A stretch of DNA of 64,000 bases from Agaribacterium haliotis. Lineage in GTDB: Bacteria > Pseudomonadota > Gammaproteobacteria > Pseudomonadales > Cellvibrionaceae. The notes beneath the pieces were generated by a model that had not been told where the DNA came from, did not search any database, and worked only from the letters and a program-made list of their open reading frames with translations. Shown here piece by piece: positions 9,380 through 18,889 of the stretch. The translations under genes and the position numbers were made by a program. The stretch covers positions 115,014 through 179,013 of the forward strand of contig NZ_NKQJ01000002.1 in assembly GCF_002312815.1 (NCBI RefSeq). Direction: 5' to 3'. Each line of letters opens with the position of its first letter. Positions within the stretch are counted from its first letter, which is position 1.

Positions 9380-9402
9380 AACGCCGGGCCCAGCCCGGCG
9401 TT
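9380..9402 (+). terminator. Rho-independent terminator of the anhydrogalactose operon
   Basis: ACGCCGGGC (9381-9389) pairs perfectly with GCCCGGCGT (9393-9401) over a 3-nt loop and is followed by TTC. It lies 28 bp after the aldehyde dehydrogenase stop. Confidence 0.8.
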
Positions 9403-9559
9403 TCTGTATCTGCATTCAACACAAGATATAAATCAATAAATTGCGCCGAGCATTTACATATAGTCTATATGACACTAAATTAGCCCAAACACGTTTAGCT
9501 ATCGATGCAAGTGCAAACCAAAGCGCAGCGATATAACAATAACCCCGTGAGAGCCAAGC

Positions 9560-11926
9560 ATGAAACGCCGCAACTTTTTAAAAATCAGCGCAAGCGGCCT
9601 CGGCGCCGCAGCAGCCTCTGGCAGCCTTGCCCTTAGCAGCAGCGCCAACACCGAAAAACTCTGTGCAAAAGACAAAATAGCTCTGGATACAGCCGTGCAG
9701 CGCCCGTGGTTAGGCCCCGACTTTTGGGCCAACCGCCTGCAAGACTGGCAGCTCAACAACAATCGAATCGAGTGCCTTCGCGGCGAACAGAGCTTTGAAG
9801 GGCGCAGCGTTGCACTGCTTACTCGCGAGCTAAATAACAAGCCGCAAGAGGCCTGCATCGAAGCCAGAGTCTCACTGTTAACTCCCGGCAAAACCGGTGT
9901 GGCCGGCTTCCTGCTCGGAGTCGGCGCCGGCAAGCTCGACTATGCCGGCGCGGCAATGGCCCAGCGCTTTTCCGGTGAAAACGGCGGCCTCGCCGCGCTT
10001 GTTGATCACGAGGGCCGGCTCAGCATTGACGATTTTAACAACGCCGATAAACCGCTGCACTACGCCAGGCTCAATCGCGGCCCAAAGGCGAGCAAAGCCC
10101 TGGGTGAACTCGCCACTCGCGACCTGTTGCTGCGCTGCACGATACGCCCCGACAGCAAAGGGCAACAAAGTACATTTACACTTGAGCTCTGCGCCTGTGA
10201 TCCACAAAGCGGCGAACAGCTAAGTTCGATCAGCCAGTCGCAGCTGCCCGCTTCTGCCTTACAGGGCGGCTTGATGCTACTGAGCTCTCCGAGCGCCAAA
10301 GCGGCAGGCGCGCGCTGGGCTTTTAGCGATATCGCAACAGGTGGCGACAAGATGAGTGTGCACCCGGAGCGCGCCCTGGGGCCCGTTATAGGCTGCATGT
10401 ACAGCTTAAATAACGATGTATTAAAGCTCAGCGCTCAGTTTATGCCCATCGCCGGCGAAGCCGAAGGCAGCGCCCGACTCGACTACAAAATCGACGGCAG
10501 CACAAAATGGGTCGAAGCGCAAAGCGCCGACATCGGCAATGGCTACTGCGCGCTGTTTCGCCTGGACAAGTGGAACAGCAAAAAAGCGGCGACCTACCGC
10601 ATTATCTATCAGGGTAAAAGTGTTTTTGAGGGCCGCATCGTCAGCGACCCCGACAACAGCAAAGAGCTTAATATCGCGCTGTTCTCGTGCATCACGCCAA
10701 GCGTCAACGGTCTCGATAAAAGCCACTACACCAAAATCATTCCCGAAGAGACCCTGTACGGGCGCTACACCCCTGAAAACATCTGTAACCCTCACCGCGC
10801 AACCACAGCCTACTGTGCCAGCCACAAGCCCGACCTCTATGTTTTCTGTGGCGACCAGTATTACGAGGGCTCGCCCACGCGCTTTGGCCGCGACACCCCC
10901 GACGCCAAGCTCGATACACTTTACCGCTGGTACTTGTGGTACTGGACTTTCCGCGACGCCGTGCGCAACACCCCCAGTGTTATGCTCGCCGACGACCACG
11001 ACATACTTCAGGGTAACCTCTGGGGCAATGCCGGTAAAAACTCAGACATGCCCAAAGAAGAAGACGGCGGTTACAAGTGGAACAAAGACCTTGTGCGCAT
11101 GGTCTATCGCATGCAGCACGGCCACAACCCCGACGCCTACGACCCCAAGCCCATTAAGTACGATATTCCCGTCACTTTCGGCAATTTTATTTATGGCGGT
11201 ATCAACTTTGCCCTGATCGAAGATCGCAAGTTTAAAACACCGCCGGATTACGACGGCGACCCCAAGAGCAAAACAGGCGTGCTGCTCGGTCAGCGCCAGG
11301 AAGCTTTTCTCGATGCCTGGGCAGATATGGAACCGGGCTTGCCAAAGATTCTGATTACCGCATCGGTGTGGGGCTCTGCGCAAACCGGCCCCGACGGCAA
11401 AGCCCTGCTCGACTACGACGCCAATGGCTACCCCGCCGACGGCCGCACGCGCGCAGTTAAACTTGTCAAAAAAGCAGGGGCCCTGGTACTTACCGGCGAT
11501 CAACACCTCGGCATGGTCTGCCGCCAAGGGGTAAATAGCTTTGACGACGGCCCGGTGTTTTTTGCCGGCCCGGCGGTGCAAAGTATCTGGCAGCGCTGGT
11601 TTGAAGGTGCCGGCAAACTGCCCAACAAGCGCAATAACGACCCGAACACCGGCGACTTTACCGATACCTTCGGCAACAAAATGCGTGTTCTCGCTGTCGC
11701 CAACCCACCAATCAGCCACGCCGACTACCAGGATGACAACGTCGTCGAATGGGGCAAGTTCCTGCACGATCGCAGCTTAAAGTCCGAGGGTTACGGCATT
11801 GCCCGCATCGCTGCGGACCGCCAAAACTATGTCCTGGAGTGCTGGCCTCACAACGCCAACCCACAAACAGATAAACAATTTGCGGGCTGGCCGTATCGAG
11901 GTAAATTCGACACGCCTGCAAGCTAA
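9560..11926 (+). CDS. Tat-exported PhoD-like metallophosphoesterase
   Basis: A 788-residue protein that begins with a twin-arginine signal (KRRNFLK, then a hydrophobic Ala/Ser stretch to about residue 30), so it is exported folded. Roughly residues 50-260 look like a concanavalin-type beta-sandwich. The C-terminal half carries PhoD metal-ligand motifs: FCGDQYYEGSP, LADDHDILQGNLWG and VLTGDQHLGM. PhoD enzymes are Ca/Fe-dependent phosphodiesterases or alkaline phosphatases. In an agar locus it may release phosphate or act on a decorated glycan, but the substrate cannot be told from sequence. It is far longer than a minimal PhoD because of the extra N-terminal domain. Confidence 0.85.
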   Translation: MKRRNFLKISASGLGAAAASGSLALSSSANTEKLCAKDKIALDTAVQRPWLGPDFWANRLQDWQLNNNRIECLRGEQSFEGRSVALLTRELNNKPQEACIEARVSLLTPGKTGVAGFLLGVGAGKLDYAGAAMAQRFSGENGGLAALVDHEGRLSIDDFNNADKPLHYARLNRGPKASKALGELATRDLLLRCTIRPDSKGQQSTFTLELCACDPQSGEQLSSISQSQLPASALQGGLMLLSSPSAKAAGARWAFSDIATGGDKMSVHPERALGPVIGCMYSLNNDVLKLSAQFMPIAGEAEGSARLDYKIDGSTKWVEAQSADIGNGYCALFRLDKWNSKKAATYRIIYQGKSVFEGRIVSDPDNSKELNIALFSCITPSVNGLDKSHYTKIIPEETLYGRYTPENICNPHRATTAYCASHKPDLYVFCGDQYYEGSPTRFGRDTPDAKLDTLYRWYLWYWTFRDAVRNTPSVMLADDHDILQGNLWGNAGKNSDMPKEEDGGYKWNKDLVRMVYRMQHGHNPDAYDPKPIKYDIPVTFGNFIYGGINFALIEDRKFKTPPDYDGDPKSKTGVLLGQRQEAFLDAWADMEPGLPKILITASVWGSAQTGPDGKALLDYDANGYPADGRTRAVKLVKKAGALVLTGDQHLGMVCRQGVNSFDDGPVFFAGPAVQSIWQRWFEGAGKLPNKRNNDPNTGDFTDTFGNKMRVLAVANPPISHADYQDDNVVEWGKFLHDRSLKSEGYGIARIAADRQNYVLECWPHNANPQTDKQFAGWPYRGKFDTPAS

Positions 11927-11936
11927 GCGAGTTCAA

Positions 11937-11967
11937 GCGCATTATCGGCATACGGCCGCTAATGCGC
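11937..11967 (+). terminator. Hairpin after the PhoD-like gene
   Basis: GCGCATTA (11937-11944) pairs with TAATGCGC (11960-11967), 11 bp after the stop codon. Only a weak T stretch follows, so termination may be partial. Confidence 0.5.
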
Positions 11968-12169
11968 CTAGTTTCTGATAGAAAACAACAGGCAACGTTG
12001 CCCTGCGAATTGAGTTAAATAAAACAATCCGGCTTATAGTCACAAAAACAACAACTTCGTACAATAGCCTGGTTTTTTCATGCTAAGGTGGCCTGTAAAG
12101 TCGCTGTTATCGCCGTTTTAGCAGGCAAATAATTAGTAAGCCAAACAACTAAGTTCAAAGACTGAAACA

Positions 12170-14590
12170 ATGACCTACAAGCTCGCTCTAAGTGGCCTAG
12201 TCGCCCTTGCCGGAACACTTTGCGCATGCAGCTCGGAGGAGAATTCAGATCACCGCTCAGCTGCTCTCTCGAGCGGCAGTGAAAACAGCACAAAAACAAA
12301 AGCACTTTTCAGCAAACAAGCTGCAGCGACAAACGTTGTCGAAGTTCTGTTTGATTTTGACGACGGCCAGATTCCACCGGAATTTAGCTTTCACAACAGT
12401 AAAGCATCACTTGTCGATGATGGTTCCGGTGGCAAAGCACTGAATATTAAGTTCGGCAGCAAAGAACACCTGCATACAAGTTTTGCGATTAGCTCGGAAC
12501 CCGGCTGGGACTGGCGCGAACTCGGCGACATTAGTTTTGCCCTCGACATTGCCAACGCCGGTGATGTCAGCAGCTCGCTGTGGATCAATACCAGCGACGG
12601 CCACGGTGCAACTTATACACGCGCAACATCGGTTGCCACTGGCCCGGCACAAACGTATTACGGCAAATTAGCTGGCCACGACCTCGCCTCGCCATCTGAC
12701 AAGGTCAATATCGAGCTGAATTTCGAAAGTGGCCTGCGCTCAAACCCGCCGACCTGGCCCAGCGACGACAATATGTTTGTCTCGATGTGGGGGAAAAAAG
12801 ATCTCGATATCAGCAATATCAAACAGATCAGCTTTAGTGTTGATTACGCTTTGAGAGACCGGGAAATTACCATCGACAATGTGCGCCTGATTCAAAACCC
12901 TAAAGCCGATGCCAATTTTCTAAGCGGCATCGTCGACCAGTACGGTCAAAATGCCAAACAAGAATTTCCCGGAAAGATTCACAGCGACGCCGAATTACTT
13001 GCCCAACGCGATGCCGAGCTAAGCCGCCTAAAAGCGGGCAAGCCTAAAGGGCGCAGTAAATTTAACGCTTGGGCCGAGGGCCCCAAGCTCAAAGCGAGCG
13101 GTTATTTCCGTACCGAAAAAGTCGATGGCAAGTGGTATTTGGTCGACCCGGAAGGCTACCTGTATTTTGGCACCGGCATAGATATTATTCGCCTGTCGAA
13201 CTCGACAACCATGACCGGCTACGATTTTGACCCTGCAAGTATTAAACAGCGCAGCGCCGACGACCTGACTCCCGAAGATAGCGAAGGCCTAAATCGCGCA
13301 CCCGATGCCGCGGTGAAAACACGCCACAAGGTCAGCGACTTACGCGCCAATATGTTCAACTGGCTACCGAGCTACGACGAACCGCTGGGCAAACACTTTG
13401 GTTATCGCCGCGAAGCGCACAGTGGCCCGATGGCCAAAGGCGAAGTGTTCAGTTTTTACAGCGCCAACCTCGAACGCAAATACGGCCAAGACGGCGCCGA
13501 CTATATGCAGGCCTGGCGCAACGTCACCATAGACAGAATGCTGAACTGGGGTTTTGCCTCGCTCGGCAACTGGACCGACCCAAGTTTTTACGACAATAAA
13601 CGCATTCCATTTTTTGCCAATGGCTGGATCATCGGCAATTACAAAACCGTAAGTTCAGGCAATGACTTTTGGGCAGCGCTACCCGATGTGTTTGACCCCG
13701 AATTTGAGCGGCGCGCGTTTGCCACAGTGCAGCAAGTCGCCGACGAAGTAAAAGGCACGCCGTGGTGTGTCGGTGTCTTTATCGACAACGAAAAAAGCTT
13801 TGGCCGCGCAGAAAGCACCGAAAGCCAACTCGGCATCGTTTTGCATACCCTAACGCGCGATGGCAACGATGTGCCAAGCAAAGCCGAATTTACCCGCTTA
13901 ATGAAAGAAAAATATCGAGACATCGCTCAGTTAAATAAGGCCTGGGGGAAACAGATCACAAGCTGGCAGACTTTTAATCAAGGTATAGATTCCAGCCTTG
14001 CAAATGAAGGCAGCGCTCAGCGCAGCCAGCAAATTAAAGACTACGAAGATCTTCTCTATGCCTACGGCGCTAAATACTATGGCACTGTCAACAAGGCCAT
14101 GAAAAAATTGATGCCCAACCACCTTTATTTGGGTTCGCGCTTTGCCGACTGGGGCATGCCCTGGCCCATGGTGCAGGCTGCAGCCGACAACGTCGATGTT
14201 GTCAGTTACAACAATTACAAAGACGGCATGCCCGCCAAACGCTGGGCTTTCTTAGAAAAATATGACAAACCCAGCATTATCGGCGAATTCCATTTTGGCT
14301 CGCTTGAGTCGGGCATGTATCACCCCGGTGTGACCCTCGCCGCATCCAACGCCGATCGTGCACGCGCTTATACCGAATATATGCACAGTGTCATCGACAA
14401 CCCTTATATGGTTGGCGCACACTGGTTCCAATACATAGATTCGCCGCTGACCGGCCGCGCCTATGACGGTGAAAACTACAATGTGGGTTTTGTACGTGTA
14501 ACCGATGTCCCCTACCAGGACATGGTCGAGGCCGCGCAAAAGCTGCATAAAAATATGTACAGGCGCCGCTATTACGGCAATTTGGATTAG
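12170..14590 (+). CDS. GH50 beta-agarase, lipoprotein
   Basis: An 806-residue agarase predicted to cleave agarose or neoagaro-oligosaccharides at the cell surface or in the periplasm. The N-terminus has a hydrophobic signal with a lipobox-like LCAC ending at Cys20. Residues about 60-250 form a CBM-like beta domain (FDFDDGQIPPEFSF). The GH50 barrel begins at GKWYLVDPEGYLYFGTGID. It includes the acid/base region VGVFIDNEKSFG, the second Glu in IIGEFHFGSLE, and ends with HWFQYIDSPLTGRAYDGEN. This C-terminal segment closely matches what I recall of the exo-acting, neoagarobiose-releasing enzyme Aga50D. Exo mode is therefore likely but not proven. It forms a unit with the GH3 gene 69 bp downstream. 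Confidence 0.93.
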   Translation: MTYKLALSGLVALAGTLCACSSEENSDHRSAALSSGSENSTKTKALFSKQAAATNVVEVLFDFDDGQIPPEFSFHNSKASLVDDGSGGKALNIKFGSKEHLHTSFAISSEPGWDWRELGDISFALDIANAGDVSSSLWINTSDGHGATYTRATSVATGPAQTYYGKLAGHDLASPSDKVNIELNFESGLRSNPPTWPSDDNMFVSMWGKKDLDISNIKQISFSVDYALRDREITIDNVRLIQNPKADANFLSGIVDQYGQNAKQEFPGKIHSDAELLAQRDAELSRLKAGKPKGRSKFNAWAEGPKLKASGYFRTEKVDGKWYLVDPEGYLYFGTGIDIIRLSNSTTMTGYDFDPASIKQRSADDLTPEDSEGLNRAPDAAVKTRHKVSDLRANMFNWLPSYDEPLGKHFGYRREAHSGPMAKGEVFSFYSANLERKYGQDGADYMQAWRNVTIDRMLNWGFASLGNWTDPSFYDNKRIPFFANGWIIGNYKTVSSGNDFWAALPDVFDPEFERRAFATVQQVADEVKGTPWCVGVFIDNEKSFGRAESTESQLGIVLHTLTRDGNDVPSKAEFTRLMKEKYRDIAQLNKAWGKQITSWQTFNQGIDSSLANEGSAQRSQQIKDYEDLLYAYGAKYYGTVNKAMKKLMPNHLYLGSRFADWGMPWPMVQAAADNVDVVSYNNYKDGMPAKRWAFLEKYDKPSIIGEFHFGSLESGMYHPGVTLAASNADRARAYTEYMHSVIDNPYMVGAHWFQYIDSPLTGRAYDGENYNVGFVRVTDVPYQDMVEAAQKLHKNMYRRRYYGNLD

Positions 14591-14659
14591 CCGGATTATT
14601 ACACTGCACCTGTTTTTTTAATCACAACCAGCTTACCAAGGAAAACCTGAGAACAACTC

Positions 14660-16867
14660 ATGCGCAAGCTAATTACAAACATAAAACTTGCTTCAGGCAT
14701 AGCACTGTTCAGCCTGAGTGCAGCCAGCTATGCCAGCCAAGCACACAAACATGCCGAGCACATCTGGTTTGACGAAAATTTAAGTTTTGAGCAGCGCAGC
14801 GCAGCACTTGTCGCAGCAATGAGCAGCGAAGAAAAAATCGCCCAGCTCAGTGAAAAGACACCCGCCATTGCCCGCCTTGGGCTAAATGAATACGTCTGGT
14901 GGAATGAAGCCTTACACGGCGTTGCACGCAACGGCCGAGCGACAATTTTCCCGCAAATTATCGGCTTAGCAGCAAGTTTTGATGACGATCTCGCCTTTCG
15001 TATGGCCGATGCAATTTCCACCGAGGCGCGCGCGAAATACAACTTAAATCAACAGCACGGTAACCGCAGCCAATATACCGGGCTGACGTTCTGGTCGCCG
15101 AACGTCAATATCTTTCGCGACCCGCGCTGGGGCAGAGGCCAGGAAACCTCGGGCGAAAGCCCACTGCTTAACGCCCGTATCGGCGGAGCCTTTGTAAAGG
15201 GCATGCAGGGCGATCACCCCAAGTATTTAAAAACCTCCGCCGCAGCAAAACATTTTGGCGTACATTCCGGGCCGGAAGCGGAGCGCCACAGCTTCGATGC
15301 CCGCGCCTCAGCCAAAGACCTATATGAAACCTATCTGCCGGCGTTCGAATCGTTAATCACAGATGCCAAGGTCACAGGGCTAATGTGTGCGTACAACGCC
15401 GTTGACGGTGTGCCCGCCTGTGCATCTGAGTTCTTACTTGATGAGCTGGCAAAAAAACAATGGGGCTTTGACGGCTATATCGTTTCTGACTGCGGTGCAC
15501 TTTACGATATTCACCACGGCCACAAATACAAAAAAACTGAGGCCGAGGCCGCTGCCGTCGCCCTTCAAACCGGAGTCAATTTAAACTGCGGTTTTACCTA
15601 CCCCGCTTTAGCCGACGCTCTTAAGCAGGGCCTTATCGATGAAAAACTTATCGATGAAAAACTGCAAGAATTGCTGATGATTCGTTTTCGCCTCGGCTTT
15701 TTTGATAAACCTGAGTCAAACCCATACAACGATGTCAGCATTGATGTAGTAAATAGCCAAGAGCATATCGCGCTGGCTCGAGAGGTCGCGCAAAAATCCA
15801 TCGTGCTGCTAAAAAACGACAACAACACTTTACCGCTGAAAAAAGATATTAAAGTACCTTATGTCACCGGCCCTTTCGCCAGTTCCAGCGATGTATTAAT
15901 GGCCAACTACTACGGTATCAGCGGCAATATGGTGACCATACTTGAAGGCATCGCCAACAAGTTAAGCATGACCTCATCGCTCAACTACCGCATGGGCGCC
16001 CTGCCGTTTCACGAAAACTTAAACCCGCTGAACTGGGCGCCGATGGTTGCCAAGACCGCCGATGCAACCATTGCGGTTGTCGGCATCAGTGCCGATATGG
16101 AAGGCGAGGAAGTCGATGCAATTGCCAGCCAACACAAGGGTGACAGGGTAGATATCAGCCTGCCTAAAAACCAGGTTGACTACATCAAAACCATCGCAAA
16201 AAACAAAACCGGCCCGCTAATCCTCGTAGTCGCAAGTGGTAGCCCCGTGGCACTTGGAGAATTGCACGATCTAGCCGATGCCGTACTGCAGGTTTGGTAC
16301 CCGGGTGAGCAAGGTGGTAACGCCGTCGCCGATGTAATCTTCGGCGATATCAACCCAAGCGGCCACCTGCCCCTGACCTTTCCAAAATCAGTTGAGCAAC
16401 TGCCGGACTACAGCGACTACTCGATGGTCGGTCGCACCTACAAATTTATGCAAAAAGAGCCGCTCTACCCCTTTGGTTTTGGCCTGAGTTATACCGAGTT
16501 TAAATACAGTCAGCTCCAGGCAGAGCTGCAAAAAAACGGCGCGCTCTCGGTTAGCGTAAACATCAGCAATACCGGGGAAGTAGCAGGTGAAGATGTCGCC
16601 CAAGTCTATTTAGCACCGACTGAGGCCGACAAACAAGAAGCGCTCTACGTACTCAAAGACTTTAAGCGCGTCGCACTTGAAGCCGGCCAGAGCAAAACAC
16701 TTAGGTTTGAAATCCCTGCAGATAAACTCACGCGTATAAACATGCAGGGCAAAAAAATAAAACTTAGCGGTAAATACAAACTCTATGTCGCCAATGCACT
16801 ACCAAGCAAGCGCAGTCAAGCACTTGGTGCAAGCAAAGCCGCCAGCCGCATTGTGTATTTTAAATAA
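14660..16867 (+). CDS. GH3 glycoside hydrolase, periplasmic
   Basis: A 735-residue family 3 hydrolase with a cleavable signal peptide (about residues 1-25, ending SYAS). The N-terminal barrel contains NEALHGVAR, the KHFGVHSG loop and the nucleophile motif VSDCGA (Asp277). A C-terminal alpha/beta sandwich (VTGPFASSSD, AVVGISADMEGEE) and a fibronectin-III-like tail follow. The closest look is to beta-xylosidase/beta-glucosidase types. In this locus it may trim side sugars or act on galactan fragments downstream of the GH50 enzyme. GH3 specificity cannot be fixed from sequence. A long GC hairpin follows the stop. Confidence 0.92.
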   Translation: MRKLITNIKLASGIALFSLSAASYASQAHKHAEHIWFDENLSFEQRSAALVAAMSSEEKIAQLSEKTPAIARLGLNEYVWWNEALHGVARNGRATIFPQIIGLAASFDDDLAFRMADAISTEARAKYNLNQQHGNRSQYTGLTFWSPNVNIFRDPRWGRGQETSGESPLLNARIGGAFVKGMQGDHPKYLKTSAAAKHFGVHSGPEAERHSFDARASAKDLYETYLPAFESLITDAKVTGLMCAYNAVDGVPACASEFLLDELAKKQWGFDGYIVSDCGALYDIHHGHKYKKTEAEAAAVALQTGVNLNCGFTYPALADALKQGLIDEKLIDEKLQELLMIRFRLGFFDKPESNPYNDVSIDVVNSQEHIALAREVAQKSIVLLKNDNNTLPLKKDIKVPYVTGPFASSSDVLMANYYGISGNMVTILEGIANKLSMTSSLNYRMGALPFHENLNPLNWAPMVAKTADATIAVVGISADMEGEEVDAIASQHKGDRVDISLPKNQVDYIKTIAKNKTGPLILVVASGSPVALGELHDLADAVLQVWYPGEQGGNAVADVIFGDINPSGHLPLTFPKSVEQLPDYSDYSMVGRTYKFMQKEPLYPFGFGLSYTEFKYSQLQAELQKNGALSVSVNISNTGEVAGEDVAQVYLAPTEADKQEALYVLKDFKRVALEAGQSKTLRFEIPADKLTRINMQGKKIKLSGKYKLYVANALPSKRSQALGASKAASRIVYFK

Positions 16868-16879
16868 TAGCTTTCGCCT

Positions 16880-16907
16880 GATACCCCCTCTACTTAGCGG
16901 GGGTATC
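16880..16907. terminator. Hairpin between convergent GH3 and halogenase-like genes
   Basis: GATACCCCC (16880-16888) pairs with GGGGGTATC (16899-16907) over a 10-nt loop. It lies between two convergent genes and could stop transcription from both sides, although neither strand has a clear T-run. Confidence 0.6.
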
Positions 16908-16931
16908 TATAACTGGCCAGGAAAAACTCAA

Positions 16932-18422
16932 TCAGGCTTTACAATAGTGATCAATAAACGCCTGATGACTAGGCATTTGGCGGGCAATCTCTCGCACGGC
17001 ATGCTGAAACTGAGAAATATGATAATCGAACTCTTTTGACGGCATCGTATTGGCTACAGGGTTATAACTCTGCGGCACAATGCCCTGCCCAATCGCAACA
17101 GCAAGCCAGTTTTCTATACCAAAAATATCAAATTCATAATCTGCGTGGACTCCCGCCTGTTTCATTAAGCGCAAACGACGTTCGAGTACATCCGGAAGCT
17201 TTACTGCCCGTACATCTCGCCAGAACTCGCTATCATCTCTGCGGGTCACATGGTAATGAAGAAGAATAAAATCGCGAATTCTCTCGTAGTTAAGCGCCAT
17301 TGTACGATTGTATTCGTCTCGGCTCTCAGGGCTAAACTCTAAATCAGAGAGAAAAGCCACAAGGCGGGTAATACCTTCCTGGACAAGGTGAATGGCTGTT
17401 GACTCCAGCGGCTCAATAAAACCGGAACTTAAGCCAATCGCGACACAGTTATTTACCCAGGTTTTTTTTCTTCTGCCGACTTTAAAACGCAACAAGCGCG
17501 GCTCGGCTAGAAGCTCACCATGAATATTCTGTAACAATATATCTCTTGCTTGCTGCTCATCCATGTATTTACTAGAGAACACATGGCCATTGCCCATTCG
17601 GTGCTGTAGGGGAATCTGCCAAGTCCAGCCGGCTTCTCTCGCATGCGACACGGTATAGGGCAAGGGCTCGGACTCAAGCGCTGAAGGTACGGCAATTGCG
17701 CTATCCATTGGCAGTATGTCCGACCAATCTTCGTAGCCCGAATGCAGCGCCTCTTCAATTAATACTCCGCGAAAGCCACTGCAGTCAATAAACAAGTCCG
17801 CCGCTAGTTTTTCTCCAGAGTCCAAGACAATGTTTTGAATAAAGCCACTTGCCGGGTCTAGTTCCGTCGAAACAACTTTTGCCTCAATGCGCTCTAGCCC
17901 TTTAGCTTCGGCAAAACGACGTAAGAACTTTGCATATAATCCCGCATCCAAATGGTAGGCATAAGCAATTTTAGAAGCTAACGATGTTGGATCTTGATTG
18001 GGTTTCATAAATTTCCCCGAGCGCGCCGCCGCGGTATTCAGAGAAAATGCTTCAAGGCTCAAATCGCCCTGGGTTTTACGAGCTCTCAACCAGTAATTGT
18101 GAAAAGGCAAGTCGTTCAGAGGCATGCCAAACGCCCCAAATGGATGCATATAGCGCTCGCCTAAAGCCCCCCAATCAACAAACTCAATTCCAAGCTTAAA
18201 TGTCGCCTGCACCTCTCTCATAAATTGAGCTTCGTCGATACCAAGCATGGCATTGAACTTTCCGATGTGGGGAATAGTAGCCTCACCCACACCAATAGTG
18301 CCAATATCCTCAGACTCAACCAAACGTATATTGATATATTCTGGTAAAGCGTGACTGAGCATAGCTGCAGTCATCCAGCCCGATGTGCCACCACCTACAA
18401 TTATTATATTTTTCATTTGCAT
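16932..18422 (-). CDS. Tryptophan-halogenase-like flavoprotein
   Basis: A 496-residue FAD-dependent halogenase-family protein. It has the dinucleotide motif GGGTSGW (residues 10-16), a Lys at residue 76 (ATFKLGIEF) matching the catalytic Lys of PrnA/RebH, the family signature WTWQIP (266-271), and a GFIEPLEST segment carrying the conserved Glu. All hallmark residues seem present, so an active flavin halogenase is possible. Many marine gammaproteobacteria carry such genes beside TonB receptors in polysaccharide loci, where no halogenated product is known. The substrate is therefore open. There is no flavin reductase next to it; the ferredoxin reductase at 23983 serves a P450. It is a monocistronic gene convergent with GH3. 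Confidence 0.9.
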   Translation of the reverse strand: MQMKNIIIVGGGTSGWMTAAMLSHALPEYINIRLVESEDIGTIGVGEATIPHIGKFNAMLGIDEAQFMREVQATFKLGIEFVDWGALGERYMHPFGAFGMPLNDLPFHNYWLRARKTQGDLSLEAFSLNTAAARSGKFMKPNQDPTSLASKIAYAYHLDAGLYAKFLRRFAEAKGLERIEAKVVSTELDPASGFIQNIVLDSGEKLAADLFIDCSGFRGVLIEEALHSGYEDWSDILPMDSAIAVPSALESEPLPYTVSHAREAGWTWQIPLQHRMGNGHVFSSKYMDEQQARDILLQNIHGELLAEPRLLRFKVGRRKKTWVNNCVAIGLSSGFIEPLESTAIHLVQEGITRLVAFLSDLEFSPESRDEYNRTMALNYERIRDFILLHYHVTRRDDSEFWRDVRAVKLPDVLERRLRLMKQAGVHADYEFDIFGIENWLAVAIGQGIVPQSYNPVANTMPSKEFDYHISQFQHAVREIARQMPSHQAFIDHYCKA

Positions 18423-18889
18423 ACTGCTTTACGGTTAGACAAAGCAACATTATGCGCTTGCCTCTCTGAAAGCAATCAGAGTTTTATGAAACAAATAATG
18501 CATGTACAAACAACCCAATTACGCATGCACAGAGCTCACAAATAAAACCAACAATCCAACTCTGCGCCAAGCCGTCTTAAGCAGCGCCAATAATTTCTCT
18601 TAAAGCTTAAAAGCCATTCAAATAAAGCCCCGGCTTTAAGTAAACTGAATTGGCCAAGGGAAGTTGAATTTTCGCAGGGCACAAATAATAAATCCGCAGC
18701 GGGTGTCCTCTCGCTTGCAACAATAATCTTTTCAAACACAACGCAAGTGCCAACTCGTTTGGCAGGCAAACTTGCGCCTGTGCTACATGGACATCGTTCA
18801 GTGCAATTGCGCTGAGAAGTAGTTTAAACGAGTGCACAAAAAGCAAAACCGTATTTGCCTTTTGTGCTTCGTATACATGGAGTTTAACA
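18423..18889. other. Divergent intergenic region, 467 bp
   Basis: This lies between the halogenase-like gene (leftward) and the metalloprotease gene (rightward). Short frames occur, but none has a good start or a recognisable product. It presumably holds both promoters; I could not define them. No repeat or RNA structure stands out. Confidence 0.4.
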
